In this document: one piece after another, positions 17,693 through 26,733 of the stretch
Numbering within the stretch: position 1 is the first letter of the stretch
Layout of the letters: every line of letters starts with the position of its first letter
NCBI RefSeq assembly: GCF_938010525.1
Contig: NZ_CALLVK010000024.1
Span: 1-64,000 of the forward strand
DNA: 64,000 bases
Direction: 5' to 3'
DNA from: Abiotrophia sp938010525
GTDB taxonomy: Bacteria; Bacillota; Bacilli; Lactobacillales; Aerococcaceae
Notes under the pieces: generated by a model
The model's input: only the letters and a program-made list of their open reading frames with translations
Databases searched by the model: none
Told to the model about the DNA's origin: nothing
Made by a program: the position numbers and the translations under genes

Positions 17693-18289
17693 TTACTGAG
17701 CGACAATGACCATGGCAGGTCTTAAAACCCGGTCTTGTAACAAGTAGCCTTTTTGTAAGACATTGATGACTGTATCAGCTTCCTGACCCTCGCCTGCAGG
17801 CATCATACTAACGGCCTGATGGAAATTAGGGTCAAAGGCTTGGTTCAATGGGTCAATGACGCTAATGCCTTCTTTTTCAAAGGCTTGTTGGAACTGCTTG
17901 TAAACCATCTCGATACCCTTATGGATGGCTTTGGCATCTTCGGACTCAGCTGGGGTTGCCAAGGCGCGTTCCAAGTTATCAGCTACATCTAAGAGATGGC
18001 TGGCCAAGCTTTGCGAGCGATATTTAGCTGCGTCTTGGCGTTCGCGTTGATTAATGCGACGCATGTTCTGTATTTCTGCTTGTAGACGTAACAGTTGGTC
18101 GGATAAAGCTTCTTTTTCAGCCTCTAACTGACCGACTTGGTCTTCCGCTTCTTCAATGGCTTGATCTAGGCTGTCGCTTGATTGATCAACTTCAACCTCT
18201 TCTTGATCAGCACTGTCTTGAGTCTTATCAAGCATTTCATCTTGAACAGGTGTGTCTTGCTTGAGCACTTCTTTTTCTGTGTTTGACAC
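17693..18289 (-). CDS. grpE: Nucleotide exchange factor GrpE
   Basis: Releases ADP from DnaK. 198 aa: an acidic low-complexity N-terminus, a long coiled coil (QVGQLEAEKEALSDQLLRLQAEI) and the conserved core (NMRRINQRERQDAAKY, LLDVADNLERAL, GYLLQDRVLRPAMVIVAQ). The start is GTG at 18289 with AAGGAGG 7 nt upstream. Lies between hrcA and dnaK in the standard Firmicutes order. Confidence 0.97.
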   Translation of the reverse strand: MSNTEKEVLKQDTPVQDEMLDKTQDSADQEEVEVDQSSDSLDQAIEEAEDQVGQLEAEKEALSDQLLRLQAEIQNMRRINQRERQDAAKYRSQSLASHLLDVADNLERALATPAESEDAKAIHKGIEMVYKQFQQAFEKEGISVIDPLNQAFDPNFHQAVSMMPAGEGQEADTVINVLQKGYLLQDRVLRPAMVIVAQ

Positions 18290-18333
18290 GTAATCGCCTC
18301 CTTTAAGGGTTTGGTAATTCTGGATGTGGCTAC

Positions 18334-19323
18334 TTAATAATGGGCCAGTTCATGCGTGATGTGATGCATCAAGCCCAGCACACGCTGATAAGGCATCGTA
18401 GCGGGACCAACTAGGCCGATGATGACCTGTTGTGCTTGATACTGATAGGATGAGGTCACGAGACTGACGTCTGCTAGGCCTCCCAATCCCAGTTCAACTG
18501 CTAAGCCTTGCTTGGCTTCAAGTAGCTGGAACATTTCTGCTGACCCATCGATTAGATTGAAGAGTCGCTTGTAATCTGACACTTCTACTGAATCGAATAA
18601 GTTATTCTTACCACTGACATAGTAACTACGCCCCTTCAAATGGCGCATTAATTTGGTGATAACTGACGAAAAGTCGACTTGGAAGCCAACTAAGCGCTGC
18701 ATCAAGAGTGGCAAGGTCAATTTAAGTCGTTGCTGTGCTTCTAGTAAGGGTAAGCCAACAATTTCTTGGTTGATGGCTTGAGTCAAACGACCCAAGTCCT
18801 CTCGACTTAAGGATCGTGGTAAATCTACTAGATCACTTTCAACGCTTCCCTTGTCAGTCAAGACAATGGCGACAATCCGACTCTCGCTGAGTTGTATCAA
18901 GCGGAACTCACTTAAATGATATTGTTCCTTGGATTCTCCCAAAACGACGGCCGTATAGCCAGTCAAGGAGACCAAGATATCAGCTGCCAATTGGGCATGC
19001 TGCATAGCGTCAAAATGGCGATCTCGGAAGATAGATTGAATTACCTCACTATCTTGCTTAGCCATTTGAATATCTGCTTGATCTTCGATCAGTCGATCTA
19101 CATAGTAGCGGTAACCATCAAAGGATGGAATCCGTCCACTAGAAGAATGAGCCTTCTTGAGATAGCCAATGCGCTCAAGTGCCAACATATCGTTTCGTAC
19201 GGTTGCCGGTGAGACATCCAATAGACTCTTCTGAAGCAGGGTCTTAGACCCAATCGGTTCTTCATACTGGCCATACAGCTGCACAATCAACTGTAAAATT
19301 TGTTGCTGCCTAGCTGTTAACAT
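18334..19323 (-). CDS. hrcA: Heat-inducible transcription repressor HrcA
   Basis: Represses heat-shock genes by binding CIRCE and is kept active by GroEL. I start at ATG 19323 (MLTARQQQIL), 6-7 nt after AGAGGTG; an in-frame GTG three codons earlier lies inside that ribosome binding site. 329 aa: N-terminal winged helix (SPATVRNDMLALERIGYLKK, HSSSGRIPSFDGYRYYVD) followed by the HrcA effector domain (GLVGPATMPYQRVLGLMHHI). First gene of the operon, directly behind two CIRCE elements, so it is autoregulated. Confidence 0.98.
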   Translation of the reverse strand: MLTARQQQILQLIVQLYGQYEEPIGSKTLLQKSLLDVSPATVRNDMLALERIGYLKKAHSSSGRIPSFDGYRYYVDRLIEDQADIQMAKQDSEVIQSIFRDRHFDAMQHAQLAADILVSLTGYTAVVLGESKEQYHLSEFRLIQLSESRIVAIVLTDKGSVESDLVDLPRSLSREDLGRLTQAINQEIVGLPLLEAQQRLKLTLPLLMQRLVGFQVDFSSVITKLMRHLKGRSYYVSGKNNLFDSVEVSDYKRLFNLIDGSAEMFQLLEAKQGLAVELGLGGLADVSLVTSSYQYQAQQVIIGLVGPATMPYQRVLGLMHHITHELAHY

Positions 19324-19338
19324 TGTTCTCACCTCTTT

Positions 19339-19365
19339 TTAGCACTCTTTTACCTCAAGTGCTAA
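19339..19365. promoter_or_regulatory. CIRCE operator 1 (proximal)
   Basis: TTAGCACTC, 9-bp spacer, AAGTGCTAA: one mismatch from the CIRCE inverted repeat. It covers the region just downstream of the -10, in the hrcA leader. Confidence 0.93.
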
Positions 19366-19369
19366 TGCT

Positions 19370-19398
19370 AGTATACACCCTATTTTACCCCTTGTCAA
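19370..19398 (-). promoter_or_regulatory. Heat-shock operon promoter
   Basis: On the - strand: -35 TTGACA (19398-19393), 17-bp spacer, -10 TATACT (19375-19370). It lies between the two CIRCE elements. Confidence 0.9.
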
Positions 19399-19416
19399 CC
19401 CTTTTGAGCATAAATT

Positions 19417-19443
19417 TTAGCACTCTTTTTATTAGAGTGCTAA
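19417..19443. promoter_or_regulatory. CIRCE operator 2 (distal)
   Basis: TTAGCACTC, 9-bp spacer, GAGTGCTAA: a perfect CIRCE, 18 bp upstream of the -35. Confidence 0.95.
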
Positions 19444-19455
19444 TTTTACCTAGAA

Positions 19456-19487
19456 TAAAAACTCGCACTGGTCAAAAGCGCGAGTTT
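19456..19487 (-). terminator. Terminator of the truB-ribF-hemW-yitT operon
   Basis: ACTCGCAC (19461-19468) pairs with GCGCGAGT (19478-19485) with one G-T pair, followed on the - strand by a T-run; 10 bp beyond the yitT stop. Confidence 0.85.
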
Positions 19488-19496
19488 ATAAGCTTT

Positions 19497-20366
19497 TTAG
19501 CGATGAGGAATCTGTTGACCAGTCTCAGCATCTAGATAGAAGGAGAAACCTTCCCCATGTACTTGTTGGACATTGGAGATAATCATAAAGGCAGTTGGAT
19601 CAATCTCAAGCACTGTCCGTTGCAGAGGTAGGAGCTGGTTACGGCTAACCACAATGAAGAGGACATCTTTGTCATTGCGGGTGTAGTAACCTTGCCCTTT
19701 GAGGATGGTAATCCCGCGTTGAATGCGTTGGGAAATAGCCTGAGCCACTTTATCCGAATCCTTAGAGATAATAGTAACGGACTTCTTAGGGTTGAAACCT
19801 TCTAAGATAAAGTTCATGATGCGGGTAAAGACAACCAACATGGCTAAGGTTAGCACCGTCTTCTCTAAGCCGATAACAAAGGAAGTTGAAAGTACAACGA
19901 CTGTATCAATCATGAGGAAACCAGCAGAGGTGTTAATTCCAAAGTACTTATTAAGAATCATCACGATAATATCAGCCCCAGCGGTAGTCCCGCCGCCTAG
20001 GAAAACCAAACCAAGCCCTACCCCAATCATGGCACCCGCCATAAGCGGAATAATCATGGAATTTTCGGGAATAAAGCCTGTGGAAGGCAGAATCTTTTGG
20101 AAGACGGAGATACACATAACCGATACAATGGTCAGATAGAGGGTTTCCCGCTCTAGATAACGCCAACCGATAATTAAGAGGGCCACGTTGATGATCCAGT
20201 AAGTGATGGCGTTATCCCAACCTAGCGTATACTTGAGTAGTAATGTGACCCCGGTCACGCCACCCTCCCCCATATGGTTAGGCACCAGTAGCAAATTAAT
20301 GGCATAGGCAAAGATTAAACTCCCTAAAACTACTAAAAAGAAATTCTTCAAAAATTTACGATTCAT
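19497..20366 (-). CDS. YitT family membrane protein (DUF161 + DUF2179)
   Basis: Polytopic membrane protein of 289 aa from the ATG at 20366; the TTG one codon earlier is also possible. The N-terminal two thirds hold five or six hydrophobic helices with the family signature MGEGGVTGVTLLLKY and GGGTTAGADIIVMILNKYFG. The C-terminal cytosolic DUF2179 domain (KKSVTIISKDSDKVAQAI, RGITILKGQGYYTRNDKDVL) has a ferredoxin-like fold. Transport function is assumed for the family but the substrate is unknown. Its ribosome binding site AAGGAGG is inside the last codons of hemW, so translation is probably coupled. Confidence 0.9.
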   Translation of the reverse strand: MNRKFLKNFFLVVLGSLIFAYAINLLLVPNHMGEGGVTGVTLLLKYTLGWDNAITYWIINVALLIIGWRYLERETLYLTIVSVMCISVFQKILPSTGFIPENSMIIPLMAGAMIGVGLGLVFLGGGTTAGADIIVMILNKYFGINTSAGFLMIDTVVVLSTSFVIGLEKTVLTLAMLVVFTRIMNFILEGFNPKKSVTIISKDSDKVAQAISQRIQRGITILKGQGYYTRNDKDVLFIVVSRNQLLPLQRTVLEIDPTAFMIISNVQQVHGEGFSFYLDAETGQQIPHR

Positions 20367-20369
20367 CAA

Positions 20370-21542
20370 TTAATCCTCCTTATTCATTATTTGCGGCCTT
20401 TCCTTGAGCCAACCGATCAAATCCCGAAAGACTAGATCGGCTAAGAAAAGGCCCCTTGTAGTTAAATAAATGCGGTCACTTTTTTCTATTAAAAGTCCAC
20501 GCTCAGCTTGCTGTCTGAAGAAATCAGCAAACAAGGCTTCTGCCCGATAACCAAAACGTCTTTGGAAGTCAGTCAGGCAGACCCCTTGCGTGGTACGCAA
20601 GGCCAAGAAGAGAAATTCTTCCATCTGATCAACTAAGTCCAAGGGACTAGCATCAATAATAGGCTTATTTCCCGCTCTTAATTGTTTAAGGTAATGGTGA
20701 ACGGGCCCGTGATTGTAATAACGCGCCCCATCTAAGAAACCATGAGCACCCGCACCAAAGCCATAGTAAGGCGTATAACGCCAATAACCTAGATTGTGTT
20801 GCGATTCATAGCCTGGTTTGGCGAAGTTGGAGACTTCATACTGGTGGATGCCGGCGTCTTTGAGCCGGTCAATAGCCAATTGAAACATATCGGCATCTAC
20901 ATCCTCGCTAGGCAGGGGCAACTTGCCCTGGCGCATGAGTTGCTGGAAGACTGTCTGATTCTCAATAATCAGAGAATAGAGGGAATAATGAGGCAAATCC
21001 AAAGATAAGGCCTTGGTCAAACTCTCATCGAAGTCTGCTAAAGTTTGTTCTGGCAAACGAAAAATCAAATCAATGCTGAGATTTTCAAAGCCTACCTGGC
21101 GAAACCAGTCGATGGACTGGTAGATTTGTTTTTCCCGATGATTACGTCCAATTTTACGGAGTAGTCGGTCATTGAAGGTCTGGACCCCCATACTGATACG
21201 GTTAACCCCCTGGTCTTTGAGCAGACGGCATTTTTCTAGGCTAAGTTCACCTGGGTTAATCTCAAAAGAAAATTCGGTCTTGTCCGTCAGGGGCAAGCGC
21301 CGGTGAATAGAGGCTAACAAGTAATCCAACTCTGACAGAGACAAGCAACTTGGGGTCCCACCCCCAATATAGAGGGTGTCTAGGGGCTGCGTCTGATCTA
21401 ACTCGTAGGCAGCCATTTCCTGGTCCAAGGCGGCCAGATAATCCCCGACTGGTTGGCCATCATAGAAAAACTTATTAAAGGCACAATAATGGCAGATTTT
21501 CTTGCAGAAAGGAATATGGATATAGGCGGCCTTGGCTTGCAT
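20370..21542 (-). CDS. hemW: HemW-like radical SAM protein
   Basis: Radical SAM enzyme of 390 aa with cluster motif CKKICHYC near the N-terminus (AYIHIPFCKKICHYCAF), then YIGGGTPSCLS, SFEINPGEL, GVNRISMGVQTF and QYEVSNFAKPG, and the C-terminal HemN domain. Older annotation calls this oxygen-independent coproporphyrinogen III oxidase, but the CxxxCxxC pattern followed by Ala-Phe and the residues around it place it with HemW heme chaperones. Whether this organism has heme proteins is not visible here. Its ATG follows the ribF stop by one base, with the ribosome binding site in the end of ribF. Confidence 0.9.
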   Translation of the reverse strand: MQAKAAYIHIPFCKKICHYCAFNKFFYDGQPVGDYLAALDQEMAAYELDQTQPLDTLYIGGGTPSCLSLSELDYLLASIHRRLPLTDKTEFSFEINPGELSLEKCRLLKDQGVNRISMGVQTFNDRLLRKIGRNHREKQIYQSIDWFRQVGFENLSIDLIFRLPEQTLADFDESLTKALSLDLPHYSLYSLIIENQTVFQQLMRQGKLPLPSEDVDADMFQLAIDRLKDAGIHQYEVSNFAKPGYESQHNLGYWRYTPYYGFGAGAHGFLDGARYYNHGPVHHYLKQLRAGNKPIIDASPLDLVDQMEEFLFLALRTTQGVCLTDFQRRFGYRAEALFADFFRQQAERGLLIEKSDRIYLTTRGLFLADLVFRDLIGWLKERPQIMNKED

Positions 21543-21543
21543 G

Positions 21544-22491
21544 CTAGCCCTCCTTGTTCATTTGCTGGAAGTAAGCTTGTGAGGCTGCTTGGTCAGTCTG
21601 CAGTTGTTGAATTAGGCCCTGAACCGATTCGAATTTGACTTCGCCACGCAGATAGTGATGCCAACGAACTTTAACGGTCTCACCATAAATGAGCTGGTTG
21701 AAGTTAAAAATATGCACCTCGCAGGTCAGACCTGTCTCTGTCTCAAAGGTCACATTATAGCCAATCGAAGCCATGCCTTGATGCCAAATGCCATTGACTT
21801 GAATCTCGACCACATAGATACCCGGTCCTGGTTGGACTTGGCCAGCTTGGGGACGAACATTAGCCGTTGGAAAGCCAATGGTTCGTCCTCGCTTCTCACC
21901 ATGAACGACCACACCGCTGGTCTCATAGACATAGCCTAGAGCCAAGTTGGCCTCATCGATTTTTCCTTCACGTAAGAGTTCCCGAATGGGTGTCGAGCCG
22001 ATTTTTTCCTGATTAAGCACCAGTTCAGGCACTTCAATAATTTGGAAGCGACCAGCTGCGTGTTGCGGTAAGGTGGACATGTTGGCTTCTTCTTTAGGAC
22101 CATAAGTATAGTCAAAACCTGCTACCACCACCTGAGCCTTAAGGCCGACAATGTATTTTTCAACAAAAGCTTGAGGAGACTGGGAGCCAAAGGGATAGGT
22201 AAAGTCTACTAAGAAGACCATGTCCACCTGATTAGCTTCAAGCAATTCCATTTTACGGTCTAAGTCTGACAGGTAATCCATTTCAGCAGCTGTCAATCGA
22301 CTGTATACGATTTTTGGATGTTGGTTGAAGGTCATGATCGCCAAAGGCAAACCTAAGCGGTCGGCCTCTCGACGTCCGGCTTGAATGACAGCCTGATGTC
22401 CCCGATGCACGCCATCGAAGAATCCTAAAACCAAGACAATGGGCCCCTTAAGTTGCGGAAGATTTGGGTGGTGTATACGAATAATTTCCAT
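21544..22491 (-). CDS. ribF: Bifunctional riboflavin kinase / FAD synthetase
   Basis: Makes FMN from riboflavin and then FAD. 315 aa: N-terminal adenylyltransferase domain with GFFDGVHRGHQAVI and TFNQHPKIVY, VAGFDYTYGP and TPIRELLREG, then the flavokinase domain with GRTIGFPTANV, GIYVVEIQ, GMASIGYNVTFE and VHIFNF. It follows truB by 5 bp, the usual pairing in Firmicutes. Its last codons (MNKEG, stop) contain the AAGGAGG used by hemW. Confidence 0.97.
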   Translation of the reverse strand: MEIIRIHHPNLPQLKGPIVLVLGFFDGVHRGHQAVIQAGRREADRLGLPLAIMTFNQHPKIVYSRLTAAEMDYLSDLDRKMELLEANQVDMVFLVDFTYPFGSQSPQAFVEKYIVGLKAQVVVAGFDYTYGPKEEANMSTLPQHAAGRFQIIEVPELVLNQEKIGSTPIRELLREGKIDEANLALGYVYETSGVVVHGEKRGRTIGFPTANVRPQAGQVQPGPGIYVVEIQVNGIWHQGMASIGYNVTFETETGLTCEVHIFNFNQLIYGETVKVRWHHYLRGEVKFESVQGLIQQLQTDQAASQAYFQQMNKEG

Positions 22492-22496
22492 GTTGT

Positions 22497-23426
22497 CTAT
22501 CGTGACTCCTCTTCATAGGTAAACATCTTCAAGGGCTTGACCATACCAGGTTTGCTTGGATGTGGCCCGTAAATGGCACGAACTTTGCCTTGGTAGTAGC
22601 AAGCGGTAGCCTCTTTGAGAGCTTGGTTGAAAGCAGTGCTTGGCACAACCTGCCCATTCTTGACTATGGGCCACTCTGAATCTTGCAAGTGGTAATGTGG
22701 GCAAAAGTTGATTGCTTGATCCAGTGGAACTAGTATATGGCTAACTCGCCCTTGATCTGCCGCTTGGGCCACTTCTTCTAGGCTATGGGCCTGAGACAAG
22801 CTATAGCCCCCCGTCATGTAGCGGACCAGATGAGACATGTGGCTTGGATAGCCTAGCTTAGCGCCTAGATCGACTGCTAGGGTTCTAACATAGGTTCCCT
22901 TGCCGCATTGGACATCAAAAGACCAGCGTTGTAGGCCTTCTTGCGGATCGAATTCACTGGTCCCTAGTCGTTCAAAGCGGTCAATCCGAGCTATTCGTCG
23001 TGGACGTTCCACTTGCTGACCTGCACGCGCATATTCATAGAGGCGCTTGCCCCCTACTTTAACAGCTGAGTAATAAGGCGGAATCTGAACAATCTCTCCT
23101 AGAAAAGTCGCCATGGCGGCATCAATTGTGGCATCCGACACTGGCTCTTCAAGTCGCTTACGTTCGACAGGCGCTCCGTCGGCATCCTCTGTCTCGGTAG
23201 AAAAACCCAAGGTGATTTCGCCCCGGTAGCCCTTTTGACCATCCATTAGGTCTTCAACTAACTTGGTTGCTTGGCCAATACAACAAACTAAGACGCCCGC
23301 CACGTTAGGATCCAAAGTACCGGTGTGACCAATGCGTTTGGTTCTGAGAATTTTGCGTAATTTAAAGACAACATCGTGACTGGTCATACCGACTGGTTTA
23401 TTGATTACCAAGATTCCGTGATACAT
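22497..23426 (-). CDS. truB: tRNA pseudouridine-55 synthase TruB
   Basis: Modifies U55 in the T-arm of tRNA. I start at ATG 23426 (MYHGILVINKPVGMTSHDVV), which fits the family N-terminus and has AAAGGAG upstream; an in-frame ATG nine codons earlier lacks a binding site. 309 aa with catalytic Asp in HTGTLDPNVAGVL, then YSAVKVGGKRLYEYAR, RCGKGTYVRTLA-type CGKGTYVRTLAVDLG and a C-terminal PUA-like part. First gene of truB-ribF-hemW-yitT. Confidence 0.97.
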   Translation of the reverse strand: MYHGILVINKPVGMTSHDVVFKLRKILRTKRIGHTGTLDPNVAGVLVCCIGQATKLVEDLMDGQKGYRGEITLGFSTETEDADGAPVERKRLEEPVSDATIDAAMATFLGEIVQIPPYYSAVKVGGKRLYEYARAGQQVERPRRIARIDRFERLGTSEFDPQEGLQRWSFDVQCGKGTYVRTLAVDLGAKLGYPSHMSHLVRYMTGGYSLSQAHSLEEVAQAADQGRVSHILVPLDQAINFCPHYHLQDSEWPIVKNGQVVPSTAFNQALKEATACYYQGKVRAIYGPHPSKPGMVKPLKMFTYEEESR

Positions 23427-23461
23427 AGTGTGCGACGCTCCTTTAAATTTCATAACGATTT

Positions 23462-23470
23462 ATTATATCA
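23462..23470 (-). promoter_or_regulatory. Extended -10 promoter of the truB operon
   Basis: TGA directly followed by TATAAT on the - strand (23470-23462), about 36 bp before the truB ATG; no good -35. Confidence 0.6.
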
Positions 23471-23524
23471 GATTTAGGGCCAAAAGACTAACAAAGGGCT
23501 TAGATAAGGGCTTGAGAAGTGCCA

Positions 23525-26212
23525 TCAACCAGAGTTACGCAAGCCAGTCGCAATCCCATTAATGGTAATGTGCAAAATCTTGCTAGCCAAAGGACTGAGC
23601 GGTTCTTGGCGAGACCGTCTAATCAGTTCCACTTGTAAGTAATTAAGGGCATTGAAGTAAGGTAGACGCATAGCTAAGGAATCACGCAGGTAATTATTTT
23701 GTGCCAACAGCTGCGCTTCCCCTTCTATTTGTAAGAGGAGATCCTTGGTGCGTTGCCACTCTGCTTCTAAGATTTGGAAGATGGCTTGACCATTATCATC
23801 CTCAACTAGTTGGCTATAGTAACGAGCCACTTCCATATCAGACTTAGCTAAGACCATGTCTACATTAGACAGTAAGGCCCGGAAGAATGGCCACTCTGCA
23901 TACATTTCTTGCAATAAAGCTAAATGACTAGGGTCTTCTTCAATAAAACGTTGGAAGGCAGTTCCTACACCATACCAACCTGGGAACATCATGCGACTCT
24001 GTGACCAAGAGAAGACCCAAGGTATAGCCCGCAGACCATCAATATCGGTCACCTTCTTACGTGAAGCAGGTCGAGAGCCAATATTAAGCTGACTAACCTC
24101 CTTAATTGGCGTTGCTTGGAAGAAGAAATCGGAGAAGCCAGGAGTTGCAAAGACTAATTGGCGATAGGCTTGATAGCTCCAATCAACCAAGCGATTCATA
24201 ACCGCTTCATAAGGTTTGCTGTCTTGAACTTCATGGGCTAACAAGACGTGAGACAAGGAGGCCACTAACATGTTTTCCAATTGATAATAAGCTGTGTCAG
24301 GATTACCATACTTGGTCCCAATGACTTCGCCCTGCTCTGTCACCCGCATAAGACGGTTAATCGTCCCAATAGGTTGCGACATAATGGCCTCATAACTTGG
24401 CCCACCGCCACGTCCGACGGTCCCCCCACGACCGTGGAAGAAACTAATGGTAATGCCCTCTTCCCTACCTAAACGGGTTAATTTATTCTGAGCTAGATAG
24501 AGAGCCCAGCCAGAAGCAAGGTAACCCCCATCCTTGTTGGAATCCGAATAACCTAGCATAATTTCCTGACACCAATCTTGGCTTTCTAGCCATTTCTGAA
24601 CAAGAGGCAGGCGCAAGTAAGTGGTCATGACCTCTAGGGCTTCTTCTAAGTCTTCAATGGTCTCGAAGAGTGGCACTAGTTGGACATGTGCCCAGTCAGG
24701 ACCGATTAAGCCTACTTCCTTGAAGAGCAAAGCCAACTCTAACAAGTCAGAAACGGAAGTCGTATGAGAAATAATGTGGCGTTTGATGATGCGGTGGCCC
24801 AAACGATTTTGTAGGTCAGCGACGGCCTGATAAATAGCCATCTCACCTTTCAGAATATCTGATGGTTGATTTAAGGCGCTCGATAAGCGACGAGGTTCTT
24901 GGGTTAACTGGTGTAAGAGGCAGTTGATTTTGCTTGCTTCATCTAGCTGACTATAATTCTCCTCAACCTTGGATTGTGCCAATAATTCAGCCACACATAC
25001 CTCATTGATACTGGAGTCTTGTCTTAGGTCGATACTGGCTAAATGGAAACCAAATATTTCTACACAGACAATTAAGGATTCTAGCGGAGCTAATGTGTGT
25101 GATTCCTTGCCATCGGCTCTAAGCGCCTCTAAGACAAGGTTTAAGTCAGCCTTGAAGGTCTCGGCATCTGGATAGGCTTGGGCTTGAGGCTGAGAATCCT
25201 CCACTATAATTAAGGATTTGCTAGCACAAAGGCGATTCTTAATGGTGTTTAAAGCCTTACGATAAGGTTCCTTCTGGCGGAAAATAGAGTAATCTTCAGA
25301 AACTTCTGCTAAAGCAGCCAATTCTGGGGTCACAGACACTAAATCACTAGAGAAAGAATAGCGGCGATAAAGCTGGTCCAGGCTGTTTAAGTAATGGTCT
25401 AAGATAACTTGTGATTGAATGTGGGCGGTCAGGCGTAAGGTTTCCGCAGTCACATAAGGGTTGCCATCCCGATCCCCACCAATCCACATGCCCATGGTAA
25501 TTGGCAGAGCTTGCTGAGGCTCTATCTCTAAAGCAGACAGGGCTTGGCGATAATTAAGGGTAATATCTGTGATACTTTCAATCAGAGATTTCTGATAATA
25601 GGTCATGACATTGGCGATTTCATTTGCGACTTGTAGCTTCTGCTCGCGAATCAAATCTGTGCCTAAGATAATTTCAATGACGGCTTCAAGCTCGTGTTGC
25701 CAAGCTTGTCGGTCTAAAAATTCAGGTCTCGTGTTACGATAGTCCCTTAAAAGACCGTAAAGTTTATCCATGAGATCCAGCATGGACTTACGCTGGACTT
25801 GAGTTGGGTGAGCCGTTAAGACTGGCTCAATGGTCATGGGACGCTCAAGCACTTGGCCCTTGCCTGCTTGCTTGATGGCAGCCAATGTAGCCGGCAACTC
25901 CCCTTGAAAATCAATGTAACGACAACGTTTCATTTTGATTTGACTCGCTAACTCCACATCTTCTGCGATGTTAATCAGGAAAGGCAAGGCCGAGAAGTAA
26001 CGGGCTACTAGCGCTAAATCTTCTTCAGCAAGCGGCTGAATAGTTGCTACATAAGCTGAGTAGTCCCCTTGATCCGCTAAATTCTTAAGCTTGGCTAATA
26101 AGGCTTGCTGCTGGGGTGAGGTCATGGAAGTAAAGGCTCGCTCAAGAGCATCTGTAAGAAGCTGAGATAAATGCATAACTTGACTCTGTTGAATCTGGTT
26201 TTCAATATTCAC
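23525..26212 (-). CDS. ppc: Phosphoenolpyruvate carboxylase
   Basis: Carboxylates PEP to oxaloacetate with bicarbonate, an anaplerotic supply of aspartate and related compounds. Catalytic motifs: TAHPTQVQRKS, GGDRDGNPYVTAETLR, GYSDSNKDGGYLASGW and FHGRGGTVGRGGGP; C-terminus ITINGIATGLRNSG. I prefer the GTG at 26212 (NIENQIQQS), 8 nt after AGAAGG, over the GTG at 26221 that abuts it; that gives 895 aa. Monocistronic with its own promoter. Lactobacillales replenish oxaloacetate with either this enzyme or pyruvate carboxylase. Confidence 0.97.
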   Translation of the reverse strand: MNIENQIQQSQVMHLSQLLTDALERAFTSMTSPQQQALLAKLKNLADQGDYSAYVATIQPLAEEDLALVARYFSALPFLINIAEDVELASQIKMKRCRYIDFQGELPATLAAIKQAGKGQVLERPMTIEPVLTAHPTQVQRKSMLDLMDKLYGLLRDYRNTRPEFLDRQAWQHELEAVIEIILGTDLIREQKLQVANEIANVMTYYQKSLIESITDITLNYRQALSALEIEPQQALPITMGMWIGGDRDGNPYVTAETLRLTAHIQSQVILDHYLNSLDQLYRRYSFSSDLVSVTPELAALAEVSEDYSIFRQKEPYRKALNTIKNRLCASKSLIIVEDSQPQAQAYPDAETFKADLNLVLEALRADGKESHTLAPLESLIVCVEIFGFHLASIDLRQDSSINEVCVAELLAQSKVEENYSQLDEASKINCLLHQLTQEPRRLSSALNQPSDILKGEMAIYQAVADLQNRLGHRIIKRHIISHTTSVSDLLELALLFKEVGLIGPDWAHVQLVPLFETIEDLEEALEVMTTYLRLPLVQKWLESQDWCQEIMLGYSDSNKDGGYLASGWALYLAQNKLTRLGREEGITISFFHGRGGTVGRGGGPSYEAIMSQPIGTINRLMRVTEQGEVIGTKYGNPDTAYYQLENMLVASLSHVLLAHEVQDSKPYEAVMNRLVDWSYQAYRQLVFATPGFSDFFFQATPIKEVSQLNIGSRPASRKKVTDIDGLRAIPWVFSWSQSRMMFPGWYGVGTAFQRFIEEDPSHLALLQEMYAEWPFFRALLSNVDMVLAKSDMEVARYYSQLVEDDNGQAIFQILEAEWQRTKDLLLQIEGEAQLLAQNNYLRDSLAMRLPYFNALNYLQVELIRRSRQEPLSPLASKILHITINGIATGLRNSG

Positions 26213-26250
26213 GGATGTCACCTTCTCTTTGGCAAAAATATCTAACTCTT

Positions 26251-26279
26251 ATTATAGGTTAAATAGACTAGTTAAACAA
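26251..26279 (-). promoter_or_regulatory. ppc promoter
   Basis: On the - strand: -35 TTGTTT (26279-26274), 17-bp spacer, -10 TATAAT (26256-26251). Confidence 0.75.
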
Positions 26280-26325
26280 GTCGCCCTCCCCATACTTGTG
26301 CTGACTAAGTCACATTTTGAGCCAT

Positions 26326-26356
26326 AAAAAAGAGACTAGGCTCCCCTAGTCTCTTT
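26326..26356 (-). terminator. Terminator of the rimP-nusA-infB-rbfA operon
   Basis: 12-bp perfect stem (26329-26340 with 26345-26356), 4-nt loop, then a T-run on the - strand; 3 bp beyond the rbfA stop. Confidence 0.92.
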
Positions 26357-26359
26357 GCC

Positions 26360-26719
26360 TTATTCTGCTTGATCTTGTTGATGAATTTGGTTGAGTAATT
26401 GATCAATACGATTTCCGTAGTCCACTGAACGGTCACGTTCGAAACGGATTTCTGGTGTCTTGTAGAGCTTAAGGACCTTGCCCAGTTCACTGCGAACCAG
26501 ACCTGTTACTGCCTTGAGCCCTGCTTCCGTCTTCTGACGCTCACCAGCTTTATCACTCAGTGTTGAATAGAAGATGGTCGCCTGTTGCAAGTCACCAGTT
26601 AAATCCACATCGGTAATAGTCACCCCTTCGATACGCGGATCTTTGGCTTCGCGTAGCAAAATGCGGTTGACTTCACGCATGATTTCTTGGCGGACACGGC
26701 CTAGACGATAATTTGCCAT
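26360..26719 (-). CDS. rbfA: 30S ribosome-binding factor RbfA
   Basis: Cold-shock and 16S maturation factor of 119 aa with a KH-like fold: RLGRVRQEIMREVNRILL, DPRIEGVTITDVDLTGDL, ATIFYSTL, VRSELGKVLKLYKTPEIRFERDRS split over the core, then a short polar tail. It starts 14 bp after infB with AGGAGGG upstream and is the last gene of the operon. Confidence 0.96.
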   Translation of the reverse strand: MANYRLGRVRQEIMREVNRILLREAKDPRIEGVTITDVDLTGDLQQATIFYSTLSDKAGERQKTEAGLKAVTGLVRSELGKVLKLYKTPEIRFERDRSVDYGNRIDQLLNQIHQQDQAE

Positions 26720-26733
26720 GGGGTTCTTCCCTC

